A stretch of 64,000 nt of DNA, taken from positions 62,001-126,000 of the forward strand of contig URPK01000002.1 of the NCBI GenBank assembly GCA_900549715.1, written 5' to 3'. Below are positions 56,244-64,000 of the stretch, in pieces. This DNA is from an uncultured Collinsella sp. (GTDB taxonomy: Bacteria; Actinomycetota; Coriobacteriia; Coriobacteriales; Coriobacteriaceae). The notes below the pieces were generated by a model, which saw nothing but the letters and a program-made list of their open reading frames with translations, ran no database searches and was not told the origin of the DNA. Each line of letters begins with the position of its first letter. Position 1 is the first letter of the stretch. A program made the translations under genes and the position numbers.

Positions 56244-56293
56244 CTCTTGAATTACTCCAATGCCCAGACTAATTAATCCGCTTAGTAAATATC

Positions 56294-56318
56294 TTTGATG
56301 AATCGTCCATTCATCAAA
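56294..56318. repeat. AT-rich 10-bp inverted repeat
   Basis: TTTGATGAAT (56294-56303) and ATTCATCAAA (56309-56318) with a 5-base loop. On the minus strand no U-run follows. It may end the L,D-transpeptidase message or be an operator for the next gene. Confidence 0.5.
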
Positions 56319-56393
56319 CCAGTACGAGACTTGACCCTCTTACAAAAGACATGCGACTTATTCTTCCGTTGAAGATATTGATGCAGAAATCTC

Positions 56394-58463
56394 TTAATAC
56401 GTAACAACTTTTGTTCCATAAGGAATATTATCGTAAATCCATTTTGCGTTCTGAATCTCAAGGCGAACACATCCCGCAGAGGATGGAACGCCCATCGTGG
56501 GATCCATCACGCGATTACTGTTAACGTAGTAGGGCGAAGAATGGAACAGATAATCACCATAGAACTGCGTGTAGTAATAGCAAGTATATCCATGCCCAAA
56601 GGAATATCCCTTTCCGTAGACTTGATACTCCCCTATCACCGTAGGTGTGCTAGCTTTTCCCGTCGAACATACATATCGACGGTTTAAGGACCAGTTATTC
56701 CAGGATCCAGTGTAAATACTCGTAACGCAACGCGACGTATCGACAAGTATCAGCCAATTTGTATTGCTTGAATAACTTTGAGCTTTAGCATCCATATAGT
56801 CTGACACCCACGCGCCGTTTGCCATAAAGTAATTCCAGGACCCGTCCACAACGCGCCAGCCAGTAGCCATAGCGCCGCTAGCGTCAAGCCAATACCAGGT
56901 GCCACCCAGATTGAGCCATCCCGTCTGCATGAAACCAGACGAATTCAGGTAATACCAAGATCCGTTAACGGCAACCCAACCGGTTTTCATAACATAAGTG
57001 GACGGATCTAAATAGAACCAAGAACCATCCTCGTACAGCCAGCCAGATTTTGCATAGCCGGCCGCCTCATCAAAGAAATACCATTTTCCATTTAGGCTCT
57101 TCCATCCAACGCAGAGGGAACCATCGGTTGGATCAGCATAGAACTTGCACCCCCCAAGCGTCACAAACCCGTGAGCTTCGGCTAATTCGCCATCATCGTT
57201 TGATATAAATAGCTTTCCACTACGCAATGCTCCACACAATGAGCAATCAGAACCAGCAAAAGCCTTAGACGGCTCTTCTGCATACGAGCCCTGAGCATCT
57301 ACCCATTCACGACAAGCAACAGCGCCTGAAGCTTTTGCATAAAAGCTTTTCCCATTTACAGAGAAATGGCCAAGTATCATTCTACCGTCGGCGGCAGGAT
57401 CGAGATAATAGTATTGACTACCGTCCTTCAGCCATCCCGTCTTTACAATGCCCGAGGCATGAGAAGGCTCAGCGTAATACCAGTCTCCATCGCTCATAAA
57501 CCAGCCGAGTGACAGCGCTCCCGTTGAAGAAAAATGATGCCGATTGGATCCGATGACATAAAAGCCGGTAACCATTCTATTGTCATTTGCGACATCAAGC
57601 CAATACCAAGCGCCGTTCACCGAACGCCAGCCCGACGCAAGTGCGCCGGAACTGTCAGCGTAATACCAGTCCGTACCATCAAACGCCCAGCCTACAACCA
57701 TTGCGCCGGAATCAGAAAAATAGTAACGAGACGAACCGACGGAAACGATACCCCTAGACATGGCGCCATCATTGGCGGGATCAAGCCAATACCAACTATT
57801 GTCAGCTTGGAGCCAGCCTGTTAAAACTTCACCATTGCAGCCCCAATACCATAAACCGTTATCAAGACACCATCCATTAATCAGCCCATAGACTCCAAGA
57901 AGATAAGGATGCCCATCAATAACACGTCGACCAGTAGCCATAGAACAGCTGTTAAGGGAGTCAAACCAGTACCATTGACCTCCAATAAACTGCCAGCCAC
58001 TTGCCAAAGCACCTGATGGACTCGCGTAATACCACTTATTGTCAGTAAAAATCCAGCCGCAGCTCATTGCACCGTCACGAGCGGGGTCCAAATAGTACAA
58101 CGAGTCGTCAATATTCTGCATTCCGGTCAAACGACAGCCGTCAAGATAGTAATACCAGGACAAACCGTTCCATTGCCATCCAGATAGCTTTTCCGTCCTC
58201 GACGGTTCTTGGCTTTCGACAACCTGTTGGTTCGAATCTTCCGATGATTTGCCGGCACAATCACTGGGGTCTTGAGAGCAACCGCCACCGACAAATGCTC
58301 CCGACCCTCCTGTCGAGTCGCGGTCAACGACACCGTTATCCGCCCCCTCTTCCACGGCATAAGCAGTGCAAGAAAATGCGGGAACTGAAACTGAGAGCAA
58401 GGCGGAAAAAAGCATCAAGCCAATTACTCGCCAACAAATTCGATGTTCAATCTGGACATTCAT
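56394..58463 (-). CDS. Choline-binding-type repeat protein with L,D-transpeptidase domain
   Basis: A secreted 689-residue protein. Signal sequence about 1-36, a Gly/Ser/Asp-rich linker to 94, then about 20 wall-binding repeats at 95-552. The C-terminal YkuD-like domain (566-689) has TNWLILVDTSRCVTSIYTG, His641 in LFHSSPYY and the catalytic Cys665 in VPSSAGCVRLE, matching the HxnS(H/A)GC(V/I)RL motif. Such enzymes form 3-3 crosslinks or attach proteins to peptidoglycan. Combining this with choline-type repeats would anchor the enzyme to decorated polymers. It is 43 bases after the NlpC/P60 gene and probably cotranscribed. Confidence 0.88.
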   Translation of the reverse strand: MNVQIEHRICWRVIGLMLFSALLSVSVPAFSCTAYAVEEGADNGVVDRDSTGGSGAFVGGGCSQDPSDCAGKSSEDSNQQVVESQEPSRTEKLSGWQWNGLSWYYYLDGCRLTGMQNIDDSLYYLDPARDGAMSCGWIFTDNKWYYASPSGALASGWQFIGGQWYWFDSLNSCSMATGRRVIDGHPYLLGVYGLINGWCLDNGLWYWGCNGEVLTGWLQADNSWYWLDPANDGAMSRGIVSVGSSRYYFSDSGAMVVGWAFDGTDWYYADSSGALASGWRSVNGAWYWLDVANDNRMVTGFYVIGSNRHHFSSTGALSLGWFMSDGDWYYAEPSHASGIVKTGWLKDGSQYYYLDPAADGRMILGHFSVNGKSFYAKASGAVACREWVDAQGSYAEEPSKAFAGSDCSLCGALRSGKLFISNDDGELAEAHGFVTLGGCKFYADPTDGSLCVGWKSLNGKWYFFDEAAGYAKSGWLYEDGSWFYLDPSTYVMKTGWVAVNGSWYYLNSSGFMQTGWLNLGGTWYWLDASGAMATGWRVVDGSWNYFMANGAWVSDYMDAKAQSYSSNTNWLILVDTSRCVTSIYTGSWNNWSLNRRYVCSTGKASTPTVIGEYQVYGKGYSFGHGYTCYYYTQFYGDYLFHSSPYYVNSNRVMDPTMGVPSSAGCVRLEIQNAKWIYDNIPYGTKVVTY
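56808..58181 (-). repeat. Wall-binding repeat array in the L,D-transpeptidase gene
   Basis: About twenty units of roughly 20-25 codons with WYYLD, TGW and Gly-Ala-Met steps. A cysteine-bearing interruption (residues about 395-430, SDCSLCGALRSG) splits it into two blocks. Confidence 0.8.
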
Positions 58464-58506
58464 TTCAGGCCCCCAAACCGATATCGACCGTCTTACAGCA
58501 AATCAA

Positions 58507-60678
58507 TTAAATAAATGGACGGGCTGCGCCGATCACATTTCCCCTTGCGCTAATGGGATGAATTCCGACGCCCTGATGAGGCCAGGAGTCAATCATCATA
58601 CCGCCGCCAAGTGCAATTGCGATATGCCCGCGATAATAAATCACATCGCCACGCTGAATCGAGCTCGTACTCACGGGCATAAAGATATTGCTTCGATACC
58701 AATTCATGGAATTGTAGGTTTGACTTGGATCCCAGCGATGGTTATAAGGGTTGTAAACACCCATATCCATGCCAGTGGCATAAAGGCACTGCAAGACAAA
58801 ACCAGAGCAATCAACAGCTCCACCGGGAGCGGTAGACCAAGGCTCAATATATTGCGTACCGATATACTCATAGGCACGCTGAATAAAGGCGTTCACGCAA
58901 TCTTCCCGCGTTGCTTCGACAGAAATGCGAGAAGGGGTCACATAGGTAAAGTATCCGGTGCAATAGCTAGGCAGCTGAACAGTCCAAGAACTGACCTGAG
59001 GATACTGGGATGGATTTTGCCAGCCAACTTTGTCGCACTGACCATCGCTCCAGAAAACTCGACGAACGCCATCGATGGTTCTTGCGCCCGTCGCCATAGC
59101 ACCGCTGCCGTCTAGCCAATACCACTTACCCGAATCTTTAAGCCAGCCAACATGCATGCTTCCATTGGACTCAAGGTAATACCATGTTCCATTCAGGCAT
59201 TTCCAACCAGTTGCCATTTTTCCGTCAGCGTTTAGGTAATACCATGAACCGCCAGTAAAAACCCATCCGGTCTTCATCACGCCAGAATTGGCATCAAGCC
59301 AATACCAATCGCCGTCAATCTGCAGCCATCCAAGATGAATGGCACCCGTTCCGGGCTCAGCGTAAAACCTTAGATTTGCGACATTAACCCAGCCGGACGC
59401 AGCCTGCCAACCATCAGCTCCAGCGGTTTTTAGGATAGTGCCGTTTTCGCGAATCACATCCTTGCAAAGATATCCATTATCATCAGCGTATCTTTGAACG
59501 CCGTCATTAACGGTAACCCAGCTTGAAACCACAAGCCTACCACTCTGGTTTGCAAAACAATCGTTGCCGCCCACCTCAAATAAGCCCGTTTTCATGAGAT
59601 GGCTAACAGGGTCCAGGTAATACCAGCTCGCGCCTTCTTTATACCAGTCAGAAATAAGCGCACCAGATTGAGAGGCTAGATACCAGCCGTTCTCGGACTG
59701 AGCCCAGCCAACAGCCATAGCCCCATTAGGGTTCAAATAATATGTTGCGCTACCAAGGTCTAAATATCCAACGGACATTTTGCCGTCGGAAGCCGGGTCG
59801 AGATAATACCAAGTGTCGTTAACGAGTTTCCAGCCAGTGGCCGCGATACCGTTAGAGCAGTAATACCAATCTGCTCCATCTTTGTACCATCCATTTGCGA
59901 GGCCATAGTCACCAAAAGTGTAGGTTCTTCCATCAATCTTTTGACGACCCTTGAACATAATGAACGTCTGTGGGTCAAAATAATAGCGAGCACCACCTAT
60001 CGTCTGCCATGACGAGGCAAGTTCACCCGATGAATAAGCCCAGTACCAATTCCCGTCGACGAGAATCCAGCCAGTTTTCATAGCACCAGATGCATCTAAA
60101 TAGTATTTCCCGCTCCCGAGGTCGACAAAACCAACCTGCATTACATGGGTGGCAGGATCCAGGTAATACCAGGTGCCGTTTTGGTAAAACCAACCAGCAG
60201 CTAAATCGCCTCCAGCATTGGCATAAAACCATTTTCCATCTGAGTTGCGTAGCCAGCAGTTTTGATATAGCGCGCCAAAAGGCGTTGCAGCATTACCGTC
60301 ATTCGCATAAAACGAAGCAGTCGATCCGCCGGCATCGGTCACATTGAAATAACCTGTCTGCATTGCACCATCATTGGCTGGATCAAGCCAATACCAATAG
60401 CCCCCGCTTTGCAGCCAGCCAGTTTGGTGTTTACCGTTTTTTCCGTAATACCAAACTCCAGACGACTCGTCTCGTTGCCAGCCATCTTTTATGACGGAAG
60501 AATTATCAGGTTGCAAATCATCGGAAACCACAGAAGAAAAATCCGCTTTTGACTCAATACTCTGAGCCTCAACGGAATACTGTGCAAACGCGACATTCGC
60601 ACTCAAGGGCAAGCAGCAAGCAGTGATTAATGACGCAGCAGCACAAACAAGCGTGGCCTTCTTTTCGAATCGATACAT
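58507..60678 (-). CDS. Choline-binding-type repeat protein with NlpC/P60 domain
   Basis: A secreted 723-residue protein. Signal sequence at about 1-32, then some 25 wall-binding repeats (64-553). The C-terminal NlpC/P60 domain (about 588-723) has the catalytic Cys624 in GGAVDCSGFVLQ, His685 in YYRGHIAIALGGG and a third polar residue His707, giving a murein endopeptidase or amidase. Start at 60678 is preceded by GGGAGGG; a Met eight codons upstream lacks one. It diverges from licCA and shares a small promoter region with it. Confidence 0.9.
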   Translation of the reverse strand: MYRFEKKATLVCAAASLITACCLPLSANVAFAQYSVEAQSIESKADFSSVVSDDLQPDNSSVIKDGWQRDESSGVWYYGKNGKHQTGWLQSGGYWYWLDPANDGAMQTGYFNVTDAGGSTASFYANDGNAATPFGALYQNCWLRNSDGKWFYANAGGDLAAGWFYQNGTWYYLDPATHVMQVGFVDLGSGKYYLDASGAMKTGWILVDGNWYWAYSSGELASSWQTIGGARYYFDPQTFIMFKGRQKIDGRTYTFGDYGLANGWYKDGADWYYCSNGIAATGWKLVNDTWYYLDPASDGKMSVGYLDLGSATYYLNPNGAMAVGWAQSENGWYLASQSGALISDWYKEGASWYYLDPVSHLMKTGLFEVGGNDCFANQSGRLVVSSWVTVNDGVQRYADDNGYLCKDVIRENGTILKTAGADGWQAASGWVNVANLRFYAEPGTGAIHLGWLQIDGDWYWLDANSGVMKTGWVFTGGSWYYLNADGKMATGWKCLNGTWYYLESNGSMHVGWLKDSGKWYWLDGSGAMATGARTIDGVRRVFWSDGQCDKVGWQNPSQYPQVSSWTVQLPSYCTGYFTYVTPSRISVEATREDCVNAFIQRAYEYIGTQYIEPWSTAPGGAVDCSGFVLQCLYATGMDMGVYNPYNHRWDPSQTYNSMNWYRSNIFMPVSTSSIQRGDVIYYRGHIAIALGGGMMIDSWPHQGVGIHPISARGNVIGAARPFI
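59020..60489 (-). repeat. Wall-binding repeat array in the NlpC/P60 gene
   Basis: About twenty-five imperfect units of 20-22 codons, the longest array here, with regularly spaced Trp-Tyr-Tyr/Leu and Gly-Trp positions. Confidence 0.8.
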
Positions 60679-60766
60679 AAGCGACCCTCCCAGATATCTC
60701 ATTAATTTATTTTAATCCACATTCCAGGATTGATTTTCGTTACTGTCTGTTCAGTCTATGTAGATA

Positions 60767-60806
60767 AATATATAAAATTGAACATATCGTTCAATCAATC
60801 TATTCT
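60767..60806. promoter_or_regulatory. Divergent promoter pair sharing a palindromic operator-like element
   Basis: ATTGAAC (60777-60783) and GTTCAAT (60789-60795) form a 7-bp inverted repeat with a 5-base centre. Read rightward, TTGAAC (60778-60783), 17 bases, TATTCT (60801-60806) faces licCA. Read leftward, TTGAAC (60794-60789), 16 bases, TATATT (60772-60767) faces the NlpC/P60 gene. Each arm therefore supplies one -35. Confidence 0.6.
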
Positions 60807-60842
60807 TTTTTAAGCAATGAACATCTTAATTGGAGGCCTGCA

Positions 60843-62615
60843 GTGGAACTGACCAAGCGTAACTTTACAGTTCTGTACGAATACTTAAAGAACCCATATG
60901 CCAGCCAGCGAGAAGTTGCCGAGCGCACTGGCCTCTCACTTGGATCGGTAAACGCAGCAAATAAAGAGCTTACGAATGAGGGTCTTCTCGAATCGGACAG
61001 CCTAACCGACAACGGTTACGAAGCACTTCACCCCTATAAGGTTGAAAACGCAGTGATATTGGCTGCGGGGCTTTCGAGCCGCTTTGCTCCCATTTCGTAT
61101 GAAAAGCCCAAAGGCCTTTTAAAAGTACGTGGTGAGATTCTCATTGAGCGTCAGATTAGGCAGCTGCAAGACGCGGGTATCAGCAATATCACCGTCGTTG
61201 TCGGCTATAAAAAAGAGTATTTCTTCTATCTTGAAAGCAAGTTCGGCGTCTCGATTGTAGTCAACAACGAATATGCATCCAAAAATAACCACGCATCGCT
61301 TATGTGCGTAAAAGAGCGACTTGGCAACACCTACATTTGCTCAAGCGATGATTACCTTCTAAACAATCCGTTTGAAGCATACGTTTGGAAAGCATTTTAT
61401 TCTGCTCAATATGCTGAAGGCGCCACCAAAGAATGGTGCATTCAAACGGGAGCAATGGATAGAATCACCAATGTTACGATTGGCGGTTCCGATGCATGGT
61501 ACATGCTCGGACATGTCTACTTTGATAAAGCCTTCTCGCTTGCATTTAAGCAGATTCTCGAAACGGAATATAACAAGCCCGAAACAACGGACAAGCTTTG
61601 GGAAGATCTATATATCGAGCACATCAAGGAGCTCGATATGGTTATCAAGAAGTATCCTGAGGGCGAGATCAACGAATTCGATTCCCTTGATGAGCTGCGT
61701 GCCTTTGATCCGCATTTTATCGAAAACGTTGACTCCGATATTTTCGATAACATCGAGCAAGTGCTCGGCTGCTCCAAATCAGAGATTCACGACGTTTATC
61801 CCCTTAAACAAGGTCTTACGAATCTATCGTGCCACTTTAGAACCAATGACGGAGAGTACGTTTACCGCCATCCGGGAGTCGGGACCGAACTGCTTATTAA
61901 CAGAAATGGAGAAGTAGCCGCACTTAAAAAGGCCAAGGAACTCGGCCTTGACGACACGTTCATTCATGAGGACCCAAAGCGCGGTTGGAAAATTTCGAAG
62001 TTTGTACCCAACGCAAAGCAGCCTGATCCACATGATGCTGCCCAAATGAATCGAATGATGCAAATGTGTCGTTCGCTTCACGAGAGCGGTGCAAATGTCG
62101 AAACCGAATTTGACTTCTACCTCGAAGCGAAGCGCTACGAATCACTTCTTCTGGAAAAAGGCCCCATCGACATTCCAGGCTACAGGGAAATGGCCGCCGA
62201 AATCGATGAATTGGAGCGCTTTGTACAGGCCGATAATGCGCCAAAATGCCTTTGTCACAATGACTTCTTTTACCTTAATTTCCTTATCGATGAGAGCGAC
62301 AAGTACTATCTCATTGACTGGGAATATGCTGGCATGAGCGATTACGCAAACGATTTTGGAACGTGCAGTGTCTGCTGCGAGCTTTCCGAAGATGAAGTCG
62401 ACCACGCGCTTGATGCATATTTTGGGCGCAAGGCAACAAACAACGAAGTTGCGCATAACTATGCACACATTGCCCTTGCAGGATGGTGCTGGTACCTCTG
62501 GTCTCTTCTAAAAGAAGCCGAAGGTGACTTTGTGGGTGAATGGCTCTATATCTACTTTAATTACGGTGCCAAATACCTCAAAAAGGCACTGGAGATCTAT
62601 CGGAAAGGTGAATAA
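60843..62615 (+). CDS. licCA: HTH - choline cytidylyltransferase - choline kinase fusion
   Basis: One 590-residue protein with three parts. Residues 1-60 form a winged-helix HTH (REVAERTGLSLGSVNAANKELTNEG). Residues about 67-300 are a LicC-type cytidylyltransferase: LAAGLSSRFAPISYEKPKGLL and YICSSDDYLL. Residues about 310-590 are a LicA-type choline kinase with the Brenner motif HNDFFYLN (His472) and IDWEYAG (Asp492). Together they turn choline into phosphocholine and CDP-choline for LicD. GTG start with GGAGG six bases upstream. licB follows 2 bases later. The HTH may let it regulate its own promoter. Confidence 0.92.
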   Translation: MELTKRNFTVLYEYLKNPYASQREVAERTGLSLGSVNAANKELTNEGLLESDSLTDNGYEALHPYKVENAVILAAGLSSRFAPISYEKPKGLLKVRGEILIERQIRQLQDAGISNITVVVGYKKEYFFYLESKFGVSIVVNNEYASKNNHASLMCVKERLGNTYICSSDDYLLNNPFEAYVWKAFYSAQYAEGATKEWCIQTGAMDRITNVTIGGSDAWYMLGHVYFDKAFSLAFKQILETEYNKPETTDKLWEDLYIEHIKELDMVIKKYPEGEINEFDSLDELRAFDPHFIENVDSDIFDNIEQVLGCSKSEIHDVYPLKQGLTNLSCHFRTNDGEYVYRHPGVGTELLINRNGEVAALKKAKELGLDDTFIHEDPKRGWKISKFVPNAKQPDPHDAAQMNRMMQMCRSLHESGANVETEFDFYLEAKRYESLLLEKGPIDIPGYREMAAEIDELERFVQADNAPKCLCHNDFFYLNFLIDESDKYYLIDWEYAGMSDYANDFGTCSVCCELSEDEVDHALDAYFGRKATNNEVAHNYAHIALAGWCWYLWSLLKEAEGDFVGEWLYIYFNYGAKYLKKALEIYRKGE

Positions 62616-62617
62616 CG

Positions 62618-63559
62618 ATGCAATTCGGCTTTTTTAGCGGTCTTCTTTGGGGCCTTGATACAGTGATTCTTGGAATCGGCTTGGCGCTTGCGCCCTATAT
62701 TGGATCGGCGGAAGCGCTTGCATGCGCCTCCATTGCGGGATCTTTTCTCCATGATGCCTTCTGTGCAATCTGGCTCTTTGGCTACATGGGAGTCCGAGGC
62801 AGACTAAAAGACACGCTCGCTGCACTTAAAACTCGTTCGGGCAAGGTTGTCATCGCCGGCGCTCTGCTCGGTGGACCTATCGGAATGACCGGCTACGTAT
62901 TAGCGATTAATAACATCGGAGCTGCCTACACGGCAATCATCTCCGCCTTCTATCCCGCGGTCGGAGCATTCCTTTCGTTCGTGCTGCTGAAGGAGAAAAT
63001 GGGCAAAGGACAGATTCTTTCCCTTCTCGTTGCTCTTTGCGGCGTAATGACGATGGGCTATCTATCGGCCGGGTCGAGCGAGATTGCAAATGCCCCTCTC
63101 GGCTTACTCGGCGCGGTGCTTGCCGTTATCGGATGGGGATCCGAAGCGGTGCTGTGCGCATGGGGAATGAAAGATGATGCCGTTGATGACGAAACGGCTT
63201 TGCAAATCCGCGAAACCACAAGTGCGCTTGTTTATGGAGTGCTCGTACTCCCTCTCTTCGGAGCATGGCATTTCACGCTGGGTGCTATCCCGAGCATGCC
63301 CACATTGATTATTGCACTCGCCGGACTCGCAGGAACTGCATCCTATCTGTTCTACTACAAGGGCATTGCGGCAATCGGAGCAGCGCGTGCGATGGCCCTG
63401 AATATCTCCTATTCGGCATGGTCGGTGGTCTTTGGCCTGATCTTGCTTGGAACAATTCCCGACATGGCATCCGTAATCTGCTGCGTTGTAATTGTATGCG
63501 GAACAGTTTTGGCAGCCAGTAACTGGGACGAACTATTTGGACGCAAGAAGACGGCGTAG
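62618..63559 (+). CDS. licB: LicB-type choline permease (DMT family)
   Basis: A 313-residue membrane protein with ten hydrophobic helices in two related halves, as in EamA/DMT transporters. FFSGLLWGLDTVILGIGLAL and SFLHDAFCAIWLF, plus GGPIGMTGYVLAINNIGAAYTA, match the LicB group that imports choline. The start lies 2 bases after licCA. Substrate is assigned by its operon partner. Confidence 0.88.
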   Translation: MQFGFFSGLLWGLDTVILGIGLALAPYIGSAEALACASIAGSFLHDAFCAIWLFGYMGVRGRLKDTLAALKTRSGKVVIAGALLGGPIGMTGYVLAINNIGAAYTAIISAFYPAVGAFLSFVLLKEKMGKGQILSLLVALCGVMTMGYLSAGSSEIANAPLGLLGAVLAVIGWGSEAVLCAWGMKDDAVDDETALQIRETTSALVYGVLVLPLFGAWHFTLGAIPSMPTLIIALAGLAGTASYLFYYKGIAAIGAARAMALNISYSAWSVVFGLILLGTIPDMASVICCVVIVCGTVLAASNWDELFGRKKTA

Positions 63560-63577
63560 CCAGATTAACAATGTAGC

Positions 63578-63607
63578 AAAAGGGGAGAGCTCGTCGAGCT
63601 CTCCCCT
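63578..63607. terminator. Strong terminator between convergent licB and C39-like genes
   Basis: AAAAGGGGAGAGCTC (63578-63592) and GAGCTCTCCCCTTTT (63596-63610) pair perfectly over 15 bases with a 3-base loop. It is T-rich on both strands. Confidence 0.9.
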
Positions 63608-63620
63608 TTTAGCATCATGG

Positions 63621-64000
63621 CTATTCAATTACCACGGCCTGGCTATCCATCTGTTGCCACGTGCCGAAGAACACCTGGGCATTTCGCGTAACATTGCCGT
63701 TAATCGAATCCGAAAGATAGACAATTCCCTGCTCGTCATCATAGCCTTTAAGGACTACGGCATGATTACCGCCCCACAGGCCATAGGAGTGCCCGTTATA
63801 CCAACGCGCAGCATAACGGCCTCCTGGCCAACTACCCCACTCGGTATTCCACATCTCAACAGGTTGACCAAAGGTCAGTCTGTTCTTAATGGAAGAAATT
63901 GACGAGAAAGAGACGTCTTTTGCTTGCTTGCCACTTCCAGCAGCACGCAGAAAGTTATTACCAGCAATAGTAATCGCAGGGGCGACGCATCCCATGAGAC
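63621..64000 (-). CDS. C39-like cysteine peptidase domain protein, 5' end beyond window
   Basis: Only the C-terminal 126 residues are inside the window, with the open frame continuing off the right edge. It shows GCVAPAITIAGNNFLRAAG, likely holding the nucleophilic Cys, GNHAVVLKGYDDEQGIVYLSDSING with His and Asp/Asn, the Peptidase_C39_2 (papain-like) layout. No transmembrane segment in the visible part. The protein could be another secreted wall-binding-repeat enzyme, given its neighbours, but the N-terminus is not seen. Confidence 0.7.
   Translation of the reverse strand, partial: LMGCVAPAITIAGNNFLRAAGSGKQAKDVSFSSISSIKNRLTFGQPVEMWNTEWGSWPGGRYAARWYNGHSYGLWGGNHAVVLKGYDDEQGIVYLSDSINGNVTRNAQVFFGTWQQMDSQAVVIE

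Overview
The window looks like one contig segment from a Coriobacteriia gut actinobacterium, most probably Collinsella or a close relative. This is inferred from the high-GC core genes, the gene order, an AroE-AroK fusion and the abundance of cell-wall-binding repeat proteins. No 16S or other formal marker is present, so genus is an inference.

Region 1 (1-18.9 kb, almost all on the minus strand) is housekeeping. Reading in the direction of transcription: a P-type ATPase, a zinc-ribbon membrane protein, a cyclophilin, a TPR membrane protein, then the elongasome cluster mreB-mreC-mreD-pbp2-rodA. A DUF697-like membrane protein, a radical SAM/DUF2344 pair, rplU-rpmA, obgE, nadD and a truncated yqeK follow. 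Region 2 (18.9-27.7 kb) starts with tRNA-Arg(CCG) and then holds a plus-strand aromatic amino acid operon (aroF, tyrA, aroB, aroA, aroC, pheA, aroE-aroK fusion, aroQ). It covers all seven steps to chorismate plus both prephenate branches. An intrinsic-terminator-like hairpin sits just upstream of aroF.

Region 3 (27.7-30.4 kb) is a small accessory patch: a DUF4869-like protein translationally coupled to a P-loop/TOPRIM-like protein, an acyltransferase and tRNA-Arg(TCT). Region 4 (30.4-60.7 kb) is a surface polysaccharide locus. It contains an ABC exporter pair, DUF6020/YfhO/DUF2142 membrane proteins, several GT2 enzymes, dTDP-rhamnose synthesis (rfbA, rfbB, rfbC-rfbD fusion), WecB, a flippase, LicD and a capsular-type glycosyltransferase. 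The rfb operon is visibly very GC-rich, yet an AT-rich island carrying a GNAT toxin-like gene, a 61-codon partner and their own operator-like promoter sits inside it.

Region 5 (54-64 kb) points to phosphorylcholine decoration of the cell surface. It has LicD (transferase), an HTH-LicC-LicA fusion (choline activation), LicB (choline uptake), and secreted proteins with long choline-binding-type repeat arrays ending in a cysteine amidase-like, an L,D-transpeptidase or an NlpC/P60 domain (a third repeat protein lies at 46-48 kb). The licCA gene and the NlpC/P60 gene diverge from one short region whose central inverted repeat appears to supply the -35 element to both promoters. A partial C39-like peptidase closes the window.
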